Positions 52,024-62,459 are shown, counted from the stretch's first letter. The stretch is 64,000 nt of DNA from Actinomycetota bacterium (GCA_003162055.1 PMNA01000017.1:1-64000); one strand, 5' to 3'. Numbers and translations: made by a program. The notes: generated from the letters alone by a model not told the origin.

Positions 52024-53501
52024 TCAGCTGATCTTGAACGAAAGCAACTTGCTGTTTTTGTCGGCGGACAGCTTCAGGCGATAGCTGCCGGCCTTGATCG
52101 GCTTTTTCCCGAACAGCTTCTTGATCGTGATCGTGTAGGCGCCCTTGAAGCTCCCCGTCTTCTTAGTGATTCGGACGGTCAGCCACTTCGCTCCCTTTTT
52201 CATGCTCAGCAAGAAGGTGAGGTGCTTGCTCTTCGGGGAGACGGTGTAGGAAAGCTTGACCGTTCCGGCCTCGGAGGGCTTGAAGCTCTTCTTGCTCAGG
52301 TGGGCGGCCGAGATCTTGCCGGAGCCGCTGGTCTTGGCGGCCGGGCTTGAGCCGTTGCCCGAGCCGTTGCCCGAGCCGCTGCCCGAGCCGCTGCCCGAGC
52401 CGTTGCCCGAGCCGTTGCCCGAACCGTTGCCTGAGCCGTTGCCCGAACCGCCTCCCGAGCTACTCGTGATCGTCCAGCTGGCGCTGGCCGGCGTCGAGTC
52501 TGTGCGATCCCGTCGTAGCTAATTACGCTGTCCGCCCGCACCTTGAACGCGTGATTGCCGACCGTGAGCCCGGAGTAAGCCTTGGGCGAGCTGCATGCCG
52601 CCCACGAGCCCGAGTCGAGAGCGCAATCGAACGTGGCGCCGCTCGTGTTCGAGCTGAAGGCGAAGCTGGCCGAGGTCGAGGTGGTGCTGGAAGCCGGCTT
52701 CGAGCTGATGGACGTGTCCAGTGTCTGGGCCGGATCCCAGATCCCCTCATAGTCGAACTCGTTCTTCGTCGAACTGAACCTGCCGATTGCCCAGTCGTTG
52801 TAGTTGAGCACGCAGGCAGGGTTGACCGTCCCAAGGATGGAAGAGCCGTTCGCCCAGGTCTGGCTGCAGAGGCCGTTCAGAGGCACCGTCGTCCTGACCG
52901 GGAAGTCCTCCTCGAAGGTGTCGTAGCTGGCGATTGGAGCGCCTCCGAGTGAGATCGGAAGAGCCCCCCCTACACTAGGCGAGGGGCAGGTCGGCCTCGA
53001 TAGAACCGTGCCGACCGAGTTGTAGAAGTAGCAGTACGTCGGGTGCGTCGAATCGATCGCCAGCGAGGTGTTGCTCGGAAGCTGGATCTGGTCGTTGGCC
53101 ACTTCACCGCCGCCGCCCGGGTTACCGATCACGGTTAGAACGACAGCCATGTAGTAGATGTCGCCGGCTTGGGGGAAGACGCCGTTCGGATAACCGCTGG
53201 AGTCGGTATAGGCGTAGTAGCTCATGAAGGCGGCGTCCATCCCAATTGAGGTGTTGGGGGGGAGACCGGAAAGGAAGGTCGCGTTCTCGTTCAGAGCCCC
53301 ATCGACCCAGTTCATGCCGGCCGTCACCGAGGCGGCCGTGCGAGTGGAAGCAAGCGACGATGGCAGCGCGACGCGCGGCACGAAACCGGCCTGAGCCGAC
53401 AGGCTTCTAGCGGCGGCTCCTCCCGCCTGCGCCAGAACCGCAACGGCGCAAATTCCGGCGACGAGCACAGCTAAGCCGAGCACTCTGATTCTCGTAAGCA
53501 T
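52024..53501 (-). pseudogene. Secreted protein with Ig-like region, (GSGN)n linker and C-terminal beta module; frameshift near 52495-52510
   Basis: Signal peptide and N-terminal domain in ORF 52296-53501; linker and C-terminal module in a different frame ending 52024. Confidence 0.8.
52349..52456 (-). repeat. 12-bp tandem repeat encoding Gly-Asn-Gly-Ser linker (~9 units)
   Basis: GAGCCGTTGCCC repeated with minor variation. Confidence 0.92.
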
Positions 53502-53644
53502 TGGACTCTCCCCTCACCTCGATTGCCCCCGTCATTCACAGATTTACATAGCTGGGGAATCGTTTCAATCGGCACGAGCGCGGAGAGTCAGCGCGACGCT
53601 GACGGGAACAAACACGAATTCGGCAGCAACCCGTAGACGCGGGC

Positions 53645-54715
53645 TCAGTCGTAGAGCGTCACGGCCGCCAGGATCACGTACAGGGCGACCAGCGCCAGGC
53701 CCTCGAAGATAGTTCCCTCGCCGTCGCCCGTGATCTGCCAGACCGCGATCGCAGTCAGTAGCAGCGCAACGATGAAGACCGGCGCGATCGAGAAGGTCAG
53801 CGACTGCGCGAAGAAGAGCGAGCAGAGGACGAGCAGCGGGAAGAGGAAGGCGGCAACCTGCGAGACGGAGTTCTTGATCACCGAGATGGCGAGATCGCTC
53901 TGGCCTTTCCAGGCCAGCGTGACGCCGACGACGTTCTCGACCGCGTTGCCGGCGATGGCCACGATCACGATTCCGGCGAAGGCAGCGGAGATGCCGAGCC
54001 GATCCATCGTCGGCCGCAGCTCGGCCACAAACCAGTCCGAGACGAAGGCGGCGCCGACACCGGCGACAACCAGCATCGCCGCGGCCCGGGCAAACCCGAC
54101 TCTCGCCCGGCCGCGCGAGGGGCCGGCGTCGGAACGCAGGTAGGGGAAGAGCCAGGTCAGGTAGACGATCAGCAGGCAGGCGGCGCCGATCACCGATATG
54201 GCCTTGACGTGGTGGGCGGCGCCGCCGCCGACCGCGACCGAAACGCCCACCAGGGAGATGATGAAGACTCCGACCAGCAGTAGCGTCGCGGTGTCGTTGG
54301 GGAGCCGGCGCCCGAAGCGCATCACCTTGTCTTTGCTGCGGAACGAGCCCGCGACGAGCGCGAGCCCCAGCACGAGCAAGGCGTTCGCCAGCACCGAGCC
54401 GATCAGCGAAGCCTGCGCAACCTCGGTCTCGCCGGCCGAGAGAGCGAAGAGGACGACGAAGAACTCGGGCAGGTTCCCCAGCGTCGATTGCAGCACACCG
54501 GTGACGGCCGGGCCGAAGCGCTCCCCCACCTGCTCGGTGGCAAACGACACCGTCCAGGCCAGCCCGGCCAGCGCGAGCGCGGCGACCGAGAAGGCAAGCA
54601 GCGCCGGCACGCCCGAGTAGCGCAGGACGCCCGCCGCCACCGAGACGAGCGTGACGAGAGCGAGCGCGGCGATCTCCACCGTTCGGAGCCCGCTCCTGTC
54701 GCGATCCGCGGCCAC
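53645..54715 (-). CDS. Ca2+/H+ antiporter (CaCA/CAX family)
   Basis: GNLPEFFVVLFALSAGETEVAQASLIGSVLANALLVLG, AIAGNAVENVVGV. Confidence 0.9.
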   Translation of the reverse strand: MAADRDRSGLRTVEIAALALVTLVSVAAGVLRYSGVPALLAFSVAALALAGLAWTVSFATEQVGERFGPAVTGVLQSTLGNLPEFFVVLFALSAGETEVAQASLIGSVLANALLVLGLALVAGSFRSKDKVMRFGRRLPNDTATLLLVGVFIISLVGVSVAVGGGAAHHVKAISVIGAACLLIVYLTWLFPYLRSDAGPSRGRARVGFARAAAMLVVAGVGAAFVSDWFVAELRPTMDRLGISAAFAGIVIVAIAGNAVENVVGVTLAWKGQSDLAISVIKNSVSQVAAFLFPLLVLCSLFFAQSLTFSIAPVFIVALLLTAIAVWQITGDGEGTIFEGLALVALYVILAAVTLYD

Positions 54716-54847
54716 GCGGCGATGCTATGCGATCGGCTCGAATTGCGCGCCGGGATCGGCCCGCAGCGCCCCCGTGGAAGAGCGAGCGCAGCAAACGTTT
54801 TCAGTGCCCGGTTGACAACTTTGCCGCGATGCGCAAAGGTGCCCCGT

Positions 54848-54868
54848 TAAACCGGTTTATGGACCGGT
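54848..54868. promoter_or_regulatory. LacI-family-like operator upstream of GH5 gene
   Basis: Perfect palindrome TAAACCGGTTTA followed by second ACCGGT half. Confidence 0.5.
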
Positions 54869-54899
54869 TCGCCGCAACAACTAGGAGGGGATCCGCTAC

Positions 54900-56912
54900 A
54901 TGTTCAGGAAGTTTCGCCTATCGGCGATCACACTGTTCATCGCGCTTCCGGCTGTGCTCTTTCTCTCGGCCGGCACAAGCGCGATCGGCTGCGTTGGTGG
55001 CCAAGGAAGCGATTTCGTTCAGCGTCAAGGGTCGCAACTGACACTGCACGGTAAACAGTTTCGCTTCGCCGGTACCAACAACTACTACTTGGACTACAGC
55101 CCGAACGTTATGACCAACGCGGTGCTCGACAAGGCCGCCGCGAACGGTTTCAACGTAGTGCGAACGTGGGCTTGGATGGACATCGGCAACCAGGACGGCA
55201 CGAACTCCGTCTGGGGCGCCGACAAGGGCGTGTACTTCCAGTACTGGGACGGCACGAAGCCCGCCTACAACGACGGCGCCAACGGCCTGCAGCGACTCGA
55301 CTACGTGGTCGCGGCCGCCAAGGCGCGTGGCCTCAAGCTGGTTCTGCCGCTGACCAACAACTGGTCGGACTTCGGCGGCATGGACCAGTACGTCCGCTGG
55401 GCCGGCGGTACGTACCACAGCGACTTCTACACCAATCCGAAGATCCGCCAGTGGTACAAGGCCTGGATCAATCACCTGCTCAACCACACGAACTCGATCA
55501 CCGGGATCAAGTACAAGGACGACCCCACGATCATGACCTGGGAGCTCGGCAACGAGCCGCGTTGCAAGGGCTCGGGCGTCTACCCGGCCGATCCGAACTG
55601 CAACACCACAACGATCACCAACTGGGCCGCCGAGATGTCGGCCTACATCAAGTCGATCGACCGCAACCACCTGGTTAGCTCGGGCAGCGAGGGCTTCCTC
55701 TGCGAGCCCAACAAGCCCGGGGCGAGCGGCGACTGGACGCGCGACTGCAGCACGGGAGAGGGCGTCGACGAGCTCGCCATCTCCAAGCTGCCGACGATCG
55801 ACGTGATGTCCTACCACCTCTATCCGAACAGCTGGGGCAAGAGCACCGACGCCTCCTGGTCGACGAACTGGATCAAGGAGCACATCAAGCTCGCTCACAG
55901 CATCCACAAGCCGTCGATGCTGGGCGAGTACGGCTGGTCGGACAAGGCAACTCGAAATCCCGTCTACAAGTCGTGGACCGACACCGTGTACCGCTACGGC
56001 GGCAGCGGGGCTCTCTACTGGATCCTGTCGGACATCCAGGACAGTGGTCCAGCGTTGTATCCGGACTACGACGGCTACACGGTGTACTGCCCCAGCCCGG
56101 TCTGTACGACGATCGCCAACTTCGGCAAGATGATGTCGAGCAGGCGGCCGCTCACATTCCCGCCGGTGGCGGACAACGACACACTCACGACCGAGTACCA
56201 GACCGCGGGGACTGTCGACCTCACGGCAAACGACATCGCCTACCCGCCGAAGAGTCAGATCAACCCGGCGACAGTCGATCTCGACCCCTCTACGCCGGGC
56301 CAGCAAACCAGCGGCTCGATCGATGCGGGGACCTACTCGGTCGACGCGAACGGGGTGCTCACGTTCACCCCGGCTGCGGGCTTCAACGGCAAGCGAACGC
56401 TGACCTACACGGTTAAGGACAAGGTCGGCCGGCTGTCCAACGTGGCCGACGTAAACATCACCGTCAAGCCGAATCCGCATGGATCGCAAATGCTGTTCGA
56501 CTTCGAGAGCGGAACCGAGGGCTGGGGACCCTTCACGTCGGGGGATACCGGCACGGTTTCGCAAACGGCCACGCACTCCGAGGGCTCCTACGGGCTAGAT
56601 GTGAACAGCACCGGCGGCTACTGGTTCGGAGCCATCTTCGCGAGCCCGATCGATATGTCCAGCCGAACTCAGCTGAGTGTCGACCTGTTGAGCTCCACCG
56701 GGACCAACGCGACACTTGTTCTCCAGCTCGGAGACTCCTGGGATTGGTGCCAGGAGAGCATTCCCGGTTGGTTCACGGCCCCGACAACCTGGAACTTCGA
56801 CCTGACCTCGCTGTCCTCAAGCTGCATCGGCGAGCTGAACAAGGTGCAGAGCATGGGCCTGTCGTTCAACGGTGGCGGCGACTCCGTGATCGACAATATC
56901 CGCGTCTCGTAG
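54900..56912 (+). CDS. Secreted GH5-family (mannan endo-1,4-beta-mannosidase-like) with cadherin/Big-like and C-terminal CBM-like domains
   Basis: FRFAGTNNYYLDY, GFNVVRTWAWMD, TWELGNEPRC, LGEYGWSDK; VADNDTLTTEYQTAGTVDLTANDI; FDFESGTEGWGPF. Confidence 0.9.
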   Translation: MFRKFRLSAITLFIALPAVLFLSAGTSAIGCVGGQGSDFVQRQGSQLTLHGKQFRFAGTNNYYLDYSPNVMTNAVLDKAAANGFNVVRTWAWMDIGNQDGTNSVWGADKGVYFQYWDGTKPAYNDGANGLQRLDYVVAAAKARGLKLVLPLTNNWSDFGGMDQYVRWAGGTYHSDFYTNPKIRQWYKAWINHLLNHTNSITGIKYKDDPTIMTWELGNEPRCKGSGVYPADPNCNTTTITNWAAEMSAYIKSIDRNHLVSSGSEGFLCEPNKPGASGDWTRDCSTGEGVDELAISKLPTIDVMSYHLYPNSWGKSTDASWSTNWIKEHIKLAHSIHKPSMLGEYGWSDKATRNPVYKSWTDTVYRYGGSGALYWILSDIQDSGPALYPDYDGYTVYCPSPVCTTIANFGKMMSSRRPLTFPPVADNDTLTTEYQTAGTVDLTANDIAYPPKSQINPATVDLDPSTPGQQTSGSIDAGTYSVDANGVLTFTPAAGFNGKRTLTYTVKDKVGRLSNVADVNITVKPNPHGSQMLFDFESGTEGWGPFTSGDTGTVSQTATHSEGSYGLDVNSTGGYWFGAIFASPIDMSSRTQLSVDLLSSTGTNATLVLQLGDSWDWCQESIPGWFTAPTTWNFDLTSLSSSCIGELNKVQSMGLSFNGGGDSVIDNIRVS

Positions 56913-56986
56913 TAAACGAACGCCTCGCGCCGTCCGCCTCGGTGGGCGGCGCGAGGTCGATTGCTCGTCCGACGTGACGACACGAA

Positions 56987-57018
56987 AGGGCGTTCTCAAA
57001 GGGGAGCGCCCTTTCTCG
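56987..57018. terminator. Bidirectional terminator
   Basis: GAAAGGGCGTTCTCAAAGGGGAGCGCCCTTTCTC. Confidence 0.7.
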
Positions 57019-57042
57019 TAGCGCGAAGGCTGGAGCGTGCTT

Positions 57043-58236
57043 CTAGCCGAGCTCTGTCAGGCCGCGCCTGATACCGCGCACGCCCTGGGTAATCCGCTGC
57101 TCGTTCTCGATCAGAGCGAAGCGAACGTGCTCGTCGCCGCCCGTGCCGAAGCCGGCGCCGGGGCTGACCGCCACGTCCGCGTCTTTCATCAGCTTGACCG
57201 TGAACTCGACCGAGCCGAGGCTGCGATAGGGCTCCGGAATCTTCGCCCAGACGAACATCGAGCCGCGCGGCTTCTCGATCTCCCAGCCGATCCGGTTCAG
57301 CCCGTCGCAGAGCGTGTCGCGCCGTGACTGATAGATCTCGCAGAGCTCTTTCGGATAGTCGGGCGCCTCGTTCATGACCACGATCGACGCGATCTGAATC
57401 GGCTGAAAAGTGCCGTAGTCGAGATACGACTTGAGCCTGGCCAGCGCGGCGATGATCTCGGCGTTCCCGAGCACGAAGCCGACGCGCCAGCCGGCCATCG
57501 AGAACGACTTGGTCAGCGTGTACAGCTCGACGCCCACTTCGCTGCCGCCCTCCACCTGGAGCAGAGAGGGAGGCTGATAGCCGTCATAGGCGAGGTCGGC
57601 GTAGGCGAAATCGTTTACGAGCACGATCTCGTTCTCGCGCGCGAAAGCGACCGCCTTCTCCATGAAATCGAGCTCGACCGTGAGCGTCGTCGGGTTGTGC
57701 GGGAAGGAGAGGATGATCACGCGCGGCCGCGGATCGGCTCGCTCGAAGGCCTCGACCATGTTGCCGAAGAGGTCGTCGCCCTCTTGCATCGCCATGTCGA
57801 AGACGGATGCGCCGGCGAAGATGGGCGCAAAGCGATGGATCGGGTAGGTCGGGGTCGGAACGACCGCCGCGTCACCGGGCCCGAGCAGCACCCACATCAG
57901 ATGCGCGTAGCCTTCCTTGGCGCCGATCGTGTTGATCGCCTGCGTCTCGGGATCGAGCAGCACACCGAACTTGCGCTCGTAGAGGTCGCAGACGGCCTTG
58001 CGCAAGCGCGGAATACCGCGGCTCTGCGAATAGCGGTGGTTGCGCCCGATCTCGGCCGCTTCCTTCAGCTTGTCGACCGCGAGCGGGTGCGAGGGAAGGT
58101 CGGGGTTCCCGAAGCCCAGGTCGATCACGTCCTCGCCCGCCTGGCGCAGCTCGAGCTTCAGCGCGTCAGTTTTAGCGAAGGCGTAAGGAGGCAGGTCGAC
58201 GACCCGCCGAAACTCAAATGCCGACTTCGTTCTCAC
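57043..58236 (-). CDS. Class I/II aminotransferase (alanine aminotransferase-like)
   Basis: DVIDLGFGNPDLPSHPLAV, VPTPTYPIHRFAPIFAGA, SFSMAGWRVGF; GTG start chosen. Confidence 0.9.
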   Translation of the reverse strand: MRTKSAFEFRRVVDLPPYAFAKTDALKLELRQAGEDVIDLGFGNPDLPSHPLAVDKLKEAAEIGRNHRYSQSRGIPRLRKAVCDLYERKFGVLLDPETQAINTIGAKEGYAHLMWVLLGPGDAAVVPTPTYPIHRFAPIFAGASVFDMAMQEGDDLFGNMVEAFERADPRPRVIILSFPHNPTTLTVELDFMEKAVAFARENEIVLVNDFAYADLAYDGYQPPSLLQVEGGSEVGVELYTLTKSFSMAGWRVGFVLGNAEIIAALARLKSYLDYGTFQPIQIASIVVMNEAPDYPKELCEIYQSRRDTLCDGLNRIGWEIEKPRGSMFVWAKIPEPYRSLGSVEFTVKLMKDADVAVSPGAGFGTGGDEHVRFALIENEQRITQGVRGIRRGLTELG

Positions 58237-58246
58237 GCACTGAAGC

Positions 58247-58570
58247 CTAGCGACCGCGCATGAATCCCTGCCGGGCGGCACTGACGAGCGCCACCGCTTC
58301 CGGGAAAAGAACGCGCATCGCGTCACGCATCGAGGTCGCCTGCTCGTCGATCGACCCCGGCGCCTGTACCTGCGACAGCGCCGCGGCGGTCAGCTCCACA
58401 GCGGTGTTGAGCGTCAAGGTCGCGAATTGCTCGCGCTGCTGCTCGGCAAGTGCCTCTGTCTGCTTTTCTGTGAACTCCTGCAGCTGGCGCATGAGCTCCT
58501 CGGGGTCGCCCCCGAACGGGAAATTGAAGCCGCCTTCCACCTTGCCTCCCTTCGACGTGATCGAGGCCAC
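58247..58570 (-). CDS. Hypothetical protein
   Basis: 107-aa ORF, helical, upstream of aminotransferase gene. Confidence 0.55.
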   Translation of the reverse strand: MASITSKGGKVEGGFNFPFGGDPEELMRQLQEFTEKQTEALAEQQREQFATLTLNTAVELTAAALSQVQAPGSIDEQATSMRDAMRVLFPEAVALVSAARQGFMRGR

Positions 58571-58637
58571 ATTGTGACAAGAGAAGTCAAGTCCGGCGTT
58601 CCTTTAGGTGCGCCTTGCCTGCCGAATAAGCCGTACG

Positions 58638-60005
58638 ATGAAGTCCGTGAGCCTGGTCACCGGCCTACAGATCGTTTGTCTGGTCGCGATCGTCCTGGCG
58701 GCGGTCGCCCTGCTGCTCGCGGCCTTCGGCCGTGAGACACGGCGCGTCGCGATCGCCTTCGCCGTCCTGATCGGGATTCTCGCTCTGGCCTGCTGGGTCG
58801 CGGTCGTGCTCCGGCCGGGCCGCGATCTCGCGATCAGCGCCGTGGCGACGACGGCCGCGTTCAGCGCCTCGCTGGGAGCGATCGCCATGGCGGTCGGGCT
58901 CGATCGAACGCGCCGGATCGAGCACGAGCTGGAGCGAAGTCGATCGATGCTTCGGACCGAGCTCGACGGTGAGGTCAGGTCGAGAGTTGGAGAGCTCGAG
59001 CGAATCCTGGCGCGCGCGCGCGCCGACTCCTCCTCTCAGCTGGCCGAGCAGGAGCGGGCGATGGCCGAGACGAGGCGGCACTCGATCACAGAGGCCGAGC
59101 AGTCCTTGAAGGAAAAGCTCGCGCAGATGCTCGCCAAGACCCAGCGCGAGGTCGAGGAGCGAATCGAGAGCTGGCAACGCGATCTCGGGAACAGCGAGAC
59201 CGCTATCTCGCGCGAGGTGAGCGAGCTGATCCGCGGCGTGCAAGGAACGGTTCAGCAAGCGAAGGCCCGCATTCAGGTCGACGGCGAGCGCATCTCCGCC
59301 GAGAGCGAGGAGCACCGGGCCTTGATCGCCCGCCTGCGCGAGGAGATGTCCGAGTCGATCGAGCAGGCCCTGGCAGGCAATCACGACGAGCTCGAGAAGT
59401 TCGCCAACGAGCGCCGGCGCGCCATCCAGGAAATCGTCGAGCGGCTCACCCGGCGCGAGCGCGACGTGATGGAGCGCGTCGAGCGCGAAGAGGTCGAGAT
59501 ACAGCGGCGCATCCAGGCAGGATCCGTGGAGATCGAGCGCAAGCAGTTGGAGCAGCTACAGCGTTTCACCGACCGCACCGTGAGCAGCGTCTCCGACGAT
59601 CACGCGAGCCAGTTCGAGAACGCGATGACGGATGCGCGCGAGGAAGCCGCGCGGCGCCTTCACCGCGAGCTCGAGCGCGGTGTCGAGGCCTACAACCGCC
59701 GGGCGCAGACGATGCTCGACGACCGCCTGCGCGCGCTCAGCGCCGAGAGTGCGGGCAAGATCGAGAAGCAGCTGAAGGGCGCGCTCGAAGAGATGCGAGA
59801 GCGAGCCGAGAAGAGCTGGGCCGCGCTCGAGAAACGCGTCGCCGGCTTCGAGCTCGAGCTGCGGGCGCGGCTGGAGAATCTCGGCATCGAGACCGAGAGC
59901 GTGCGCTCGTCGCTCCAGGCTCGCGCTCGGCAGACGCACCGCCGCCCGGACGACCCGGACGCCGACTCCAGCTCACACGGCAAGCGCGACGCCTCTGACG
60001 TCTAG
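58638..60005 (+). CDS. Membrane-anchored long coiled-coil protein
   Basis: Two N-terminal TM segments then >300 aa Glu/Arg-rich coiled coil. Confidence 0.75.
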   Translation: MKSVSLVTGLQIVCLVAIVLAAVALLLAAFGRETRRVAIAFAVLIGILALACWVAVVLRPGRDLAISAVATTAAFSASLGAIAMAVGLDRTRRIEHELERSRSMLRTELDGEVRSRVGELERILARARADSSSQLAEQERAMAETRRHSITEAEQSLKEKLAQMLAKTQREVEERIESWQRDLGNSETAISREVSELIRGVQGTVQQAKARIQVDGERISAESEEHRALIARLREEMSESIEQALAGNHDELEKFANERRRAIQEIVERLTRRERDVMERVEREEVEIQRRIQAGSVEIERKQLEQLQRFTDRTVSSVSDDHASQFENAMTDAREEAARRLHRELERGVEAYNRRAQTMLDDRLRALSAESAGKIEKQLKGALEEMRERAEKSWAALEKRVAGFELELRARLENLGIETESVRSSLQARARQTHRRPDDPDADSSSHGKRDASDV

Positions 60006-60190
60006 AGAAGAATCTCGGCGGCCGTCTCATGGCGGCAACCGCTCAGGATCAGCTCGACCGCGCGATGGAGATCGATCTCGCTGTGCGCCAGGCGCTCGGC
60101 CAGCGTGATCGGGTAGCCGGCTTCGACCAGCACGTGCAGTCGCCAGCTGACGACCCTGGCCTGCTCGCTATCGATCTCTACTGTTTCCAC
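60002..60190 (-). CDS. Small helical protein
   Basis: VETVEIDSEQARVVSWRLHVLVEAGYPITLAERLAHSEIDLHRAVELILSGCRHETAAEILL, GTG start. Confidence 0.65.
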   Translation of the reverse strand: METVEIDSEQARVVSWRLHVLVEAGYPITLAERLAHSEIDLHRAVELILSGCRHETAAEILL

Positions 60191-60237
60191 CGCAGCGCAG
60201 TTTGACGTGAGCGGCGGCTGGCACCGATCGGCGCGCC

Positions 60238-61311
60238 TCAGGTCTTGTCCGAATCGTCTGCGCTCGATCTCTTCTTCGGGCGCAACCGGCCCCGCCGAGG
60301 CTCCGTCTGCAGATTGACCTCGCGGGGCTCCGGCATCTCCTTCAGCATCGCGTAGCTCAGCCCCTCGCGAGCCAGGAAGATCATCCCCAGCCCGATCCCA
60401 ACCGAAGACTCGATCGCCTGCAGCCCGACGCCGAAGGCCAGCCCGTGGGAGGTGGCGACACCGTAGGAGAGAAGCGGCGCCGCCACGGCGGCCTGGTACA
60501 GGCCCACGTTCCCGGGCCAGAGCGGAAAGAGAATGGCGACGTTCATCAGCAGTAACACCAGCCCGGCCGCCGCGAGCGGCGCATGGATGTCGAAGGCCCG
60601 CATGGCCGTGTAGACCGCCAGCAGCTGCAGCCCCCAGCCGACGATCTGGAAAGCGACCGCGATAACGGCGGCCAGCGGCGCATGCATCACGCCGAGGCCC
60701 TGTCGCGCCATCTCGATCAGCCGGCGCACGGGGCCAAGCTCGTCCAGCGTCGAGTGCCCGCGCCGGCGAGCGACCAGAAAAGCCAGCACGAACAACGCCA
60801 GGCCGACGATCACGAACAGCTCCACGGTCGTCATCGCCCACTGCGGCAGACGGGCGGTCGCGAGCACGAACGCGATCAGCCCGAGCACAGGGAAGAGATC
60901 GAAGACGCGATGGGCGAAGACCGTCCCCAGCAGCGTCGCCCAGACGCCCTTCCTCTTTCCGGCGCGGCGCGACAGCACGGCCACCCTGGCCACCTCGCCG
61001 ATCCTGCCCGGCAGCACGGCGTTTGCGAACAGTCCGATCGAGAAAGCCGCGACGACCGCCCGGTAGCCCGGCGGAGGCGGCTCGACGGCCTGGTCGATCA
61101 CGGTCTTCCAGGCCAGCGCGCGGGCGGCGATGGAGAGGAGATTCAGGCCGAGCGCGACGCCGACCCAGTTCCAGCGCACCGAGTCGAAGTCGGAAGCGAG
61201 CGTCGACCAGTTGGGCCCGTAGAACCAGAGCACTACTCCCGCCGCCCCCAGCAAGAGCACGAGCGCCAGAGAGGCCGCAATGACCCGCGTTCTCATGCTG
61301 GGCGCCCTCAT
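60238..61311 (-). CDS. Flippase-like / lysylphosphatidylglycerol synthase TM-region family protein
   Basis: SIGLFANAVLPGRIGEVARVAVLSRR, LFPLWPGNVGLYQAAVAAPLLSYGV. Confidence 0.88.
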   Translation of the reverse strand: MRAPSMRTRVIAASLALVLLLGAAGVVLWFYGPNWSTLASDFDSVRWNWVGVALGLNLLSIAARALAWKTVIDQAVEPPPPGYRAVVAAFSIGLFANAVLPGRIGEVARVAVLSRRAGKRKGVWATLLGTVFAHRVFDLFPVLGLIAFVLATARLPQWAMTTVELFVIVGLALFVLAFLVARRRGHSTLDELGPVRRLIEMARQGLGVMHAPLAAVIAVAFQIVGWGLQLLAVYTAMRAFDIHAPLAAAGLVLLLMNVAILFPLWPGNVGLYQAAVAAPLLSYGVATSHGLAFGVGLQAIESSVGIGLGMIFLAREGLSYAMLKEMPEPREVNLQTEPRRGRLRPKKRSSADDSDKT

Positions 61312-62459
61312 TACTTCGCCGCCGCGTCGGCGTCGAAACGGCCCTCGATCGCCAGCTCGTAGATCGAGAGCAGGCGCCTTCCGATGTCACGCCAGTCGTA
61401 GCGCTCGCGGGCGATCACCCGCGCGGCCGCGCCCATCTGCTCGCGGCGCGGCTCGTCCTCCAGCAGCCCGATCACGGCCTGCTTCAAGGCCTCGTGATCG
61501 CCGGGGGGCACGGCCACGCCCGCGCGCTCTTCGAACACGTCGCGGTAGCCGGGGATGTCCGAGGCGACCACCGGCGTGGCCGAGGCGAAGGCGCGCGTCA
61601 GCACCATGCCGAAGCTTTCTCCTCCCAGCGAGGGAGCGACCAGCAGCTTGGCGCTGGCCAGCTCGGCCGAGAGCGCCTCCTCGCTCAGGAAGCCCGGCAC
61701 CTCGAGCCCCGCCTCGTGCAGCCGGTGGCGGGCCAGCAGCAGGCGCACCGAGAGCGGATCGGCACCGACCACGCGCAGGGTGGCGCCCGTGCGCCGGTGA
61801 ATGTCGGGCCAGGCCTTGAGCAGCGTCAGCAGGCCCTTGCGCGGGTCGTGCCGGCCGATGAAGACGATCTTGTTCTCGCGCCCTGCCGCCTCGGCCTGCT
61901 CGGGAACGACGATCCCGTTGGGGACGATCTCGTAGTGGCCCGGCTTCCAGCGCGCGATCGAGGCACGGGCCTGCTCGGAGACGGCGATACGGGCGTCGAG
62001 GCGGTCGAGCAGCTGGCCCCAGAGGTGCACGCCCACCTTCATCCAGCCGAGATTGCCCGAGGCATGGAAGGTCGCAACGGTCGTGCAACGAGCAAGCGCC
62101 AGGGCGATCACCGCGATCGCCGGCGTCATCGGCTCGTGCACGTGAATCAGGTCGAAGCGCTCGCGCTCGAGCACGCGCTTCAGGCGCGGGTAGACAGCGG
62201 GAGCGAGGATGATGTTGGGCAGCGAGTCGTTGGCCGGCACGATCACCGAGCGACCGACCGCAATCACGCCCTCGGGCGGCGGATCGTGGCGGCCGCTGCG
62301 CGGGTGGAGGATGCGCGTGAGCCGGCCGGGCGGATCGCTGCCGACGATCGTCCTGGTCTCGACCCCGAGCTCGCGCAGCGCGACAGCCTGGTTCTGGGCG
62401 TGCTCCAGCACGCCTCCCCAGTACGACCACGAATAGGGCACGATAATCCCGACCTTCAT
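61311..62459 (-). CDS. Glycosyltransferase family 4 (PimA-like)
   Basis: MKVGIIVPYSWSYWGGVLEHAQNQAVAL, IVFIGRHDPRKGLLTLLKAW, SLGGESFGMVLTRAFASATPVVASDIPGY. Confidence 0.93.
   Translation of the reverse strand: MKVGIIVPYSWSYWGGVLEHAQNQAVALRELGVETRTIVGSDPPGRLTRILHPRSGRHDPPPEGVIAVGRSVIVPANDSLPNIILAPAVYPRLKRVLERERFDLIHVHEPMTPAIAVIALALARCTTVATFHASGNLGWMKVGVHLWGQLLDRLDARIAVSEQARASIARWKPGHYEIVPNGIVVPEQAEAAGRENKIVFIGRHDPRKGLLTLLKAWPDIHRRTGATLRVVGADPLSVRLLLARHRLHEAGLEVPGFLSEEALSAELASAKLLVAPSLGGESFGMVLTRAFASATPVVASDIPGYRDVFEERAGVAVPPGDHEALKQAVIGLLEDEPRREQMGAAARVIARERYDWRDIGRRLLSIYELAIEGRFDADAAAK

Noticed and set aside
52349-52456. Regular repeat resembling a CRISPR array
   Set aside because: 12-bp units without spacers, in frame as a GNGS protein linker.
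54918-56576. 552-aa minus-strand ORF
   Set aside because: Antisense to the well-supported GH5 gene; Val/Asp/Arg/Gly-rich shadow translation.
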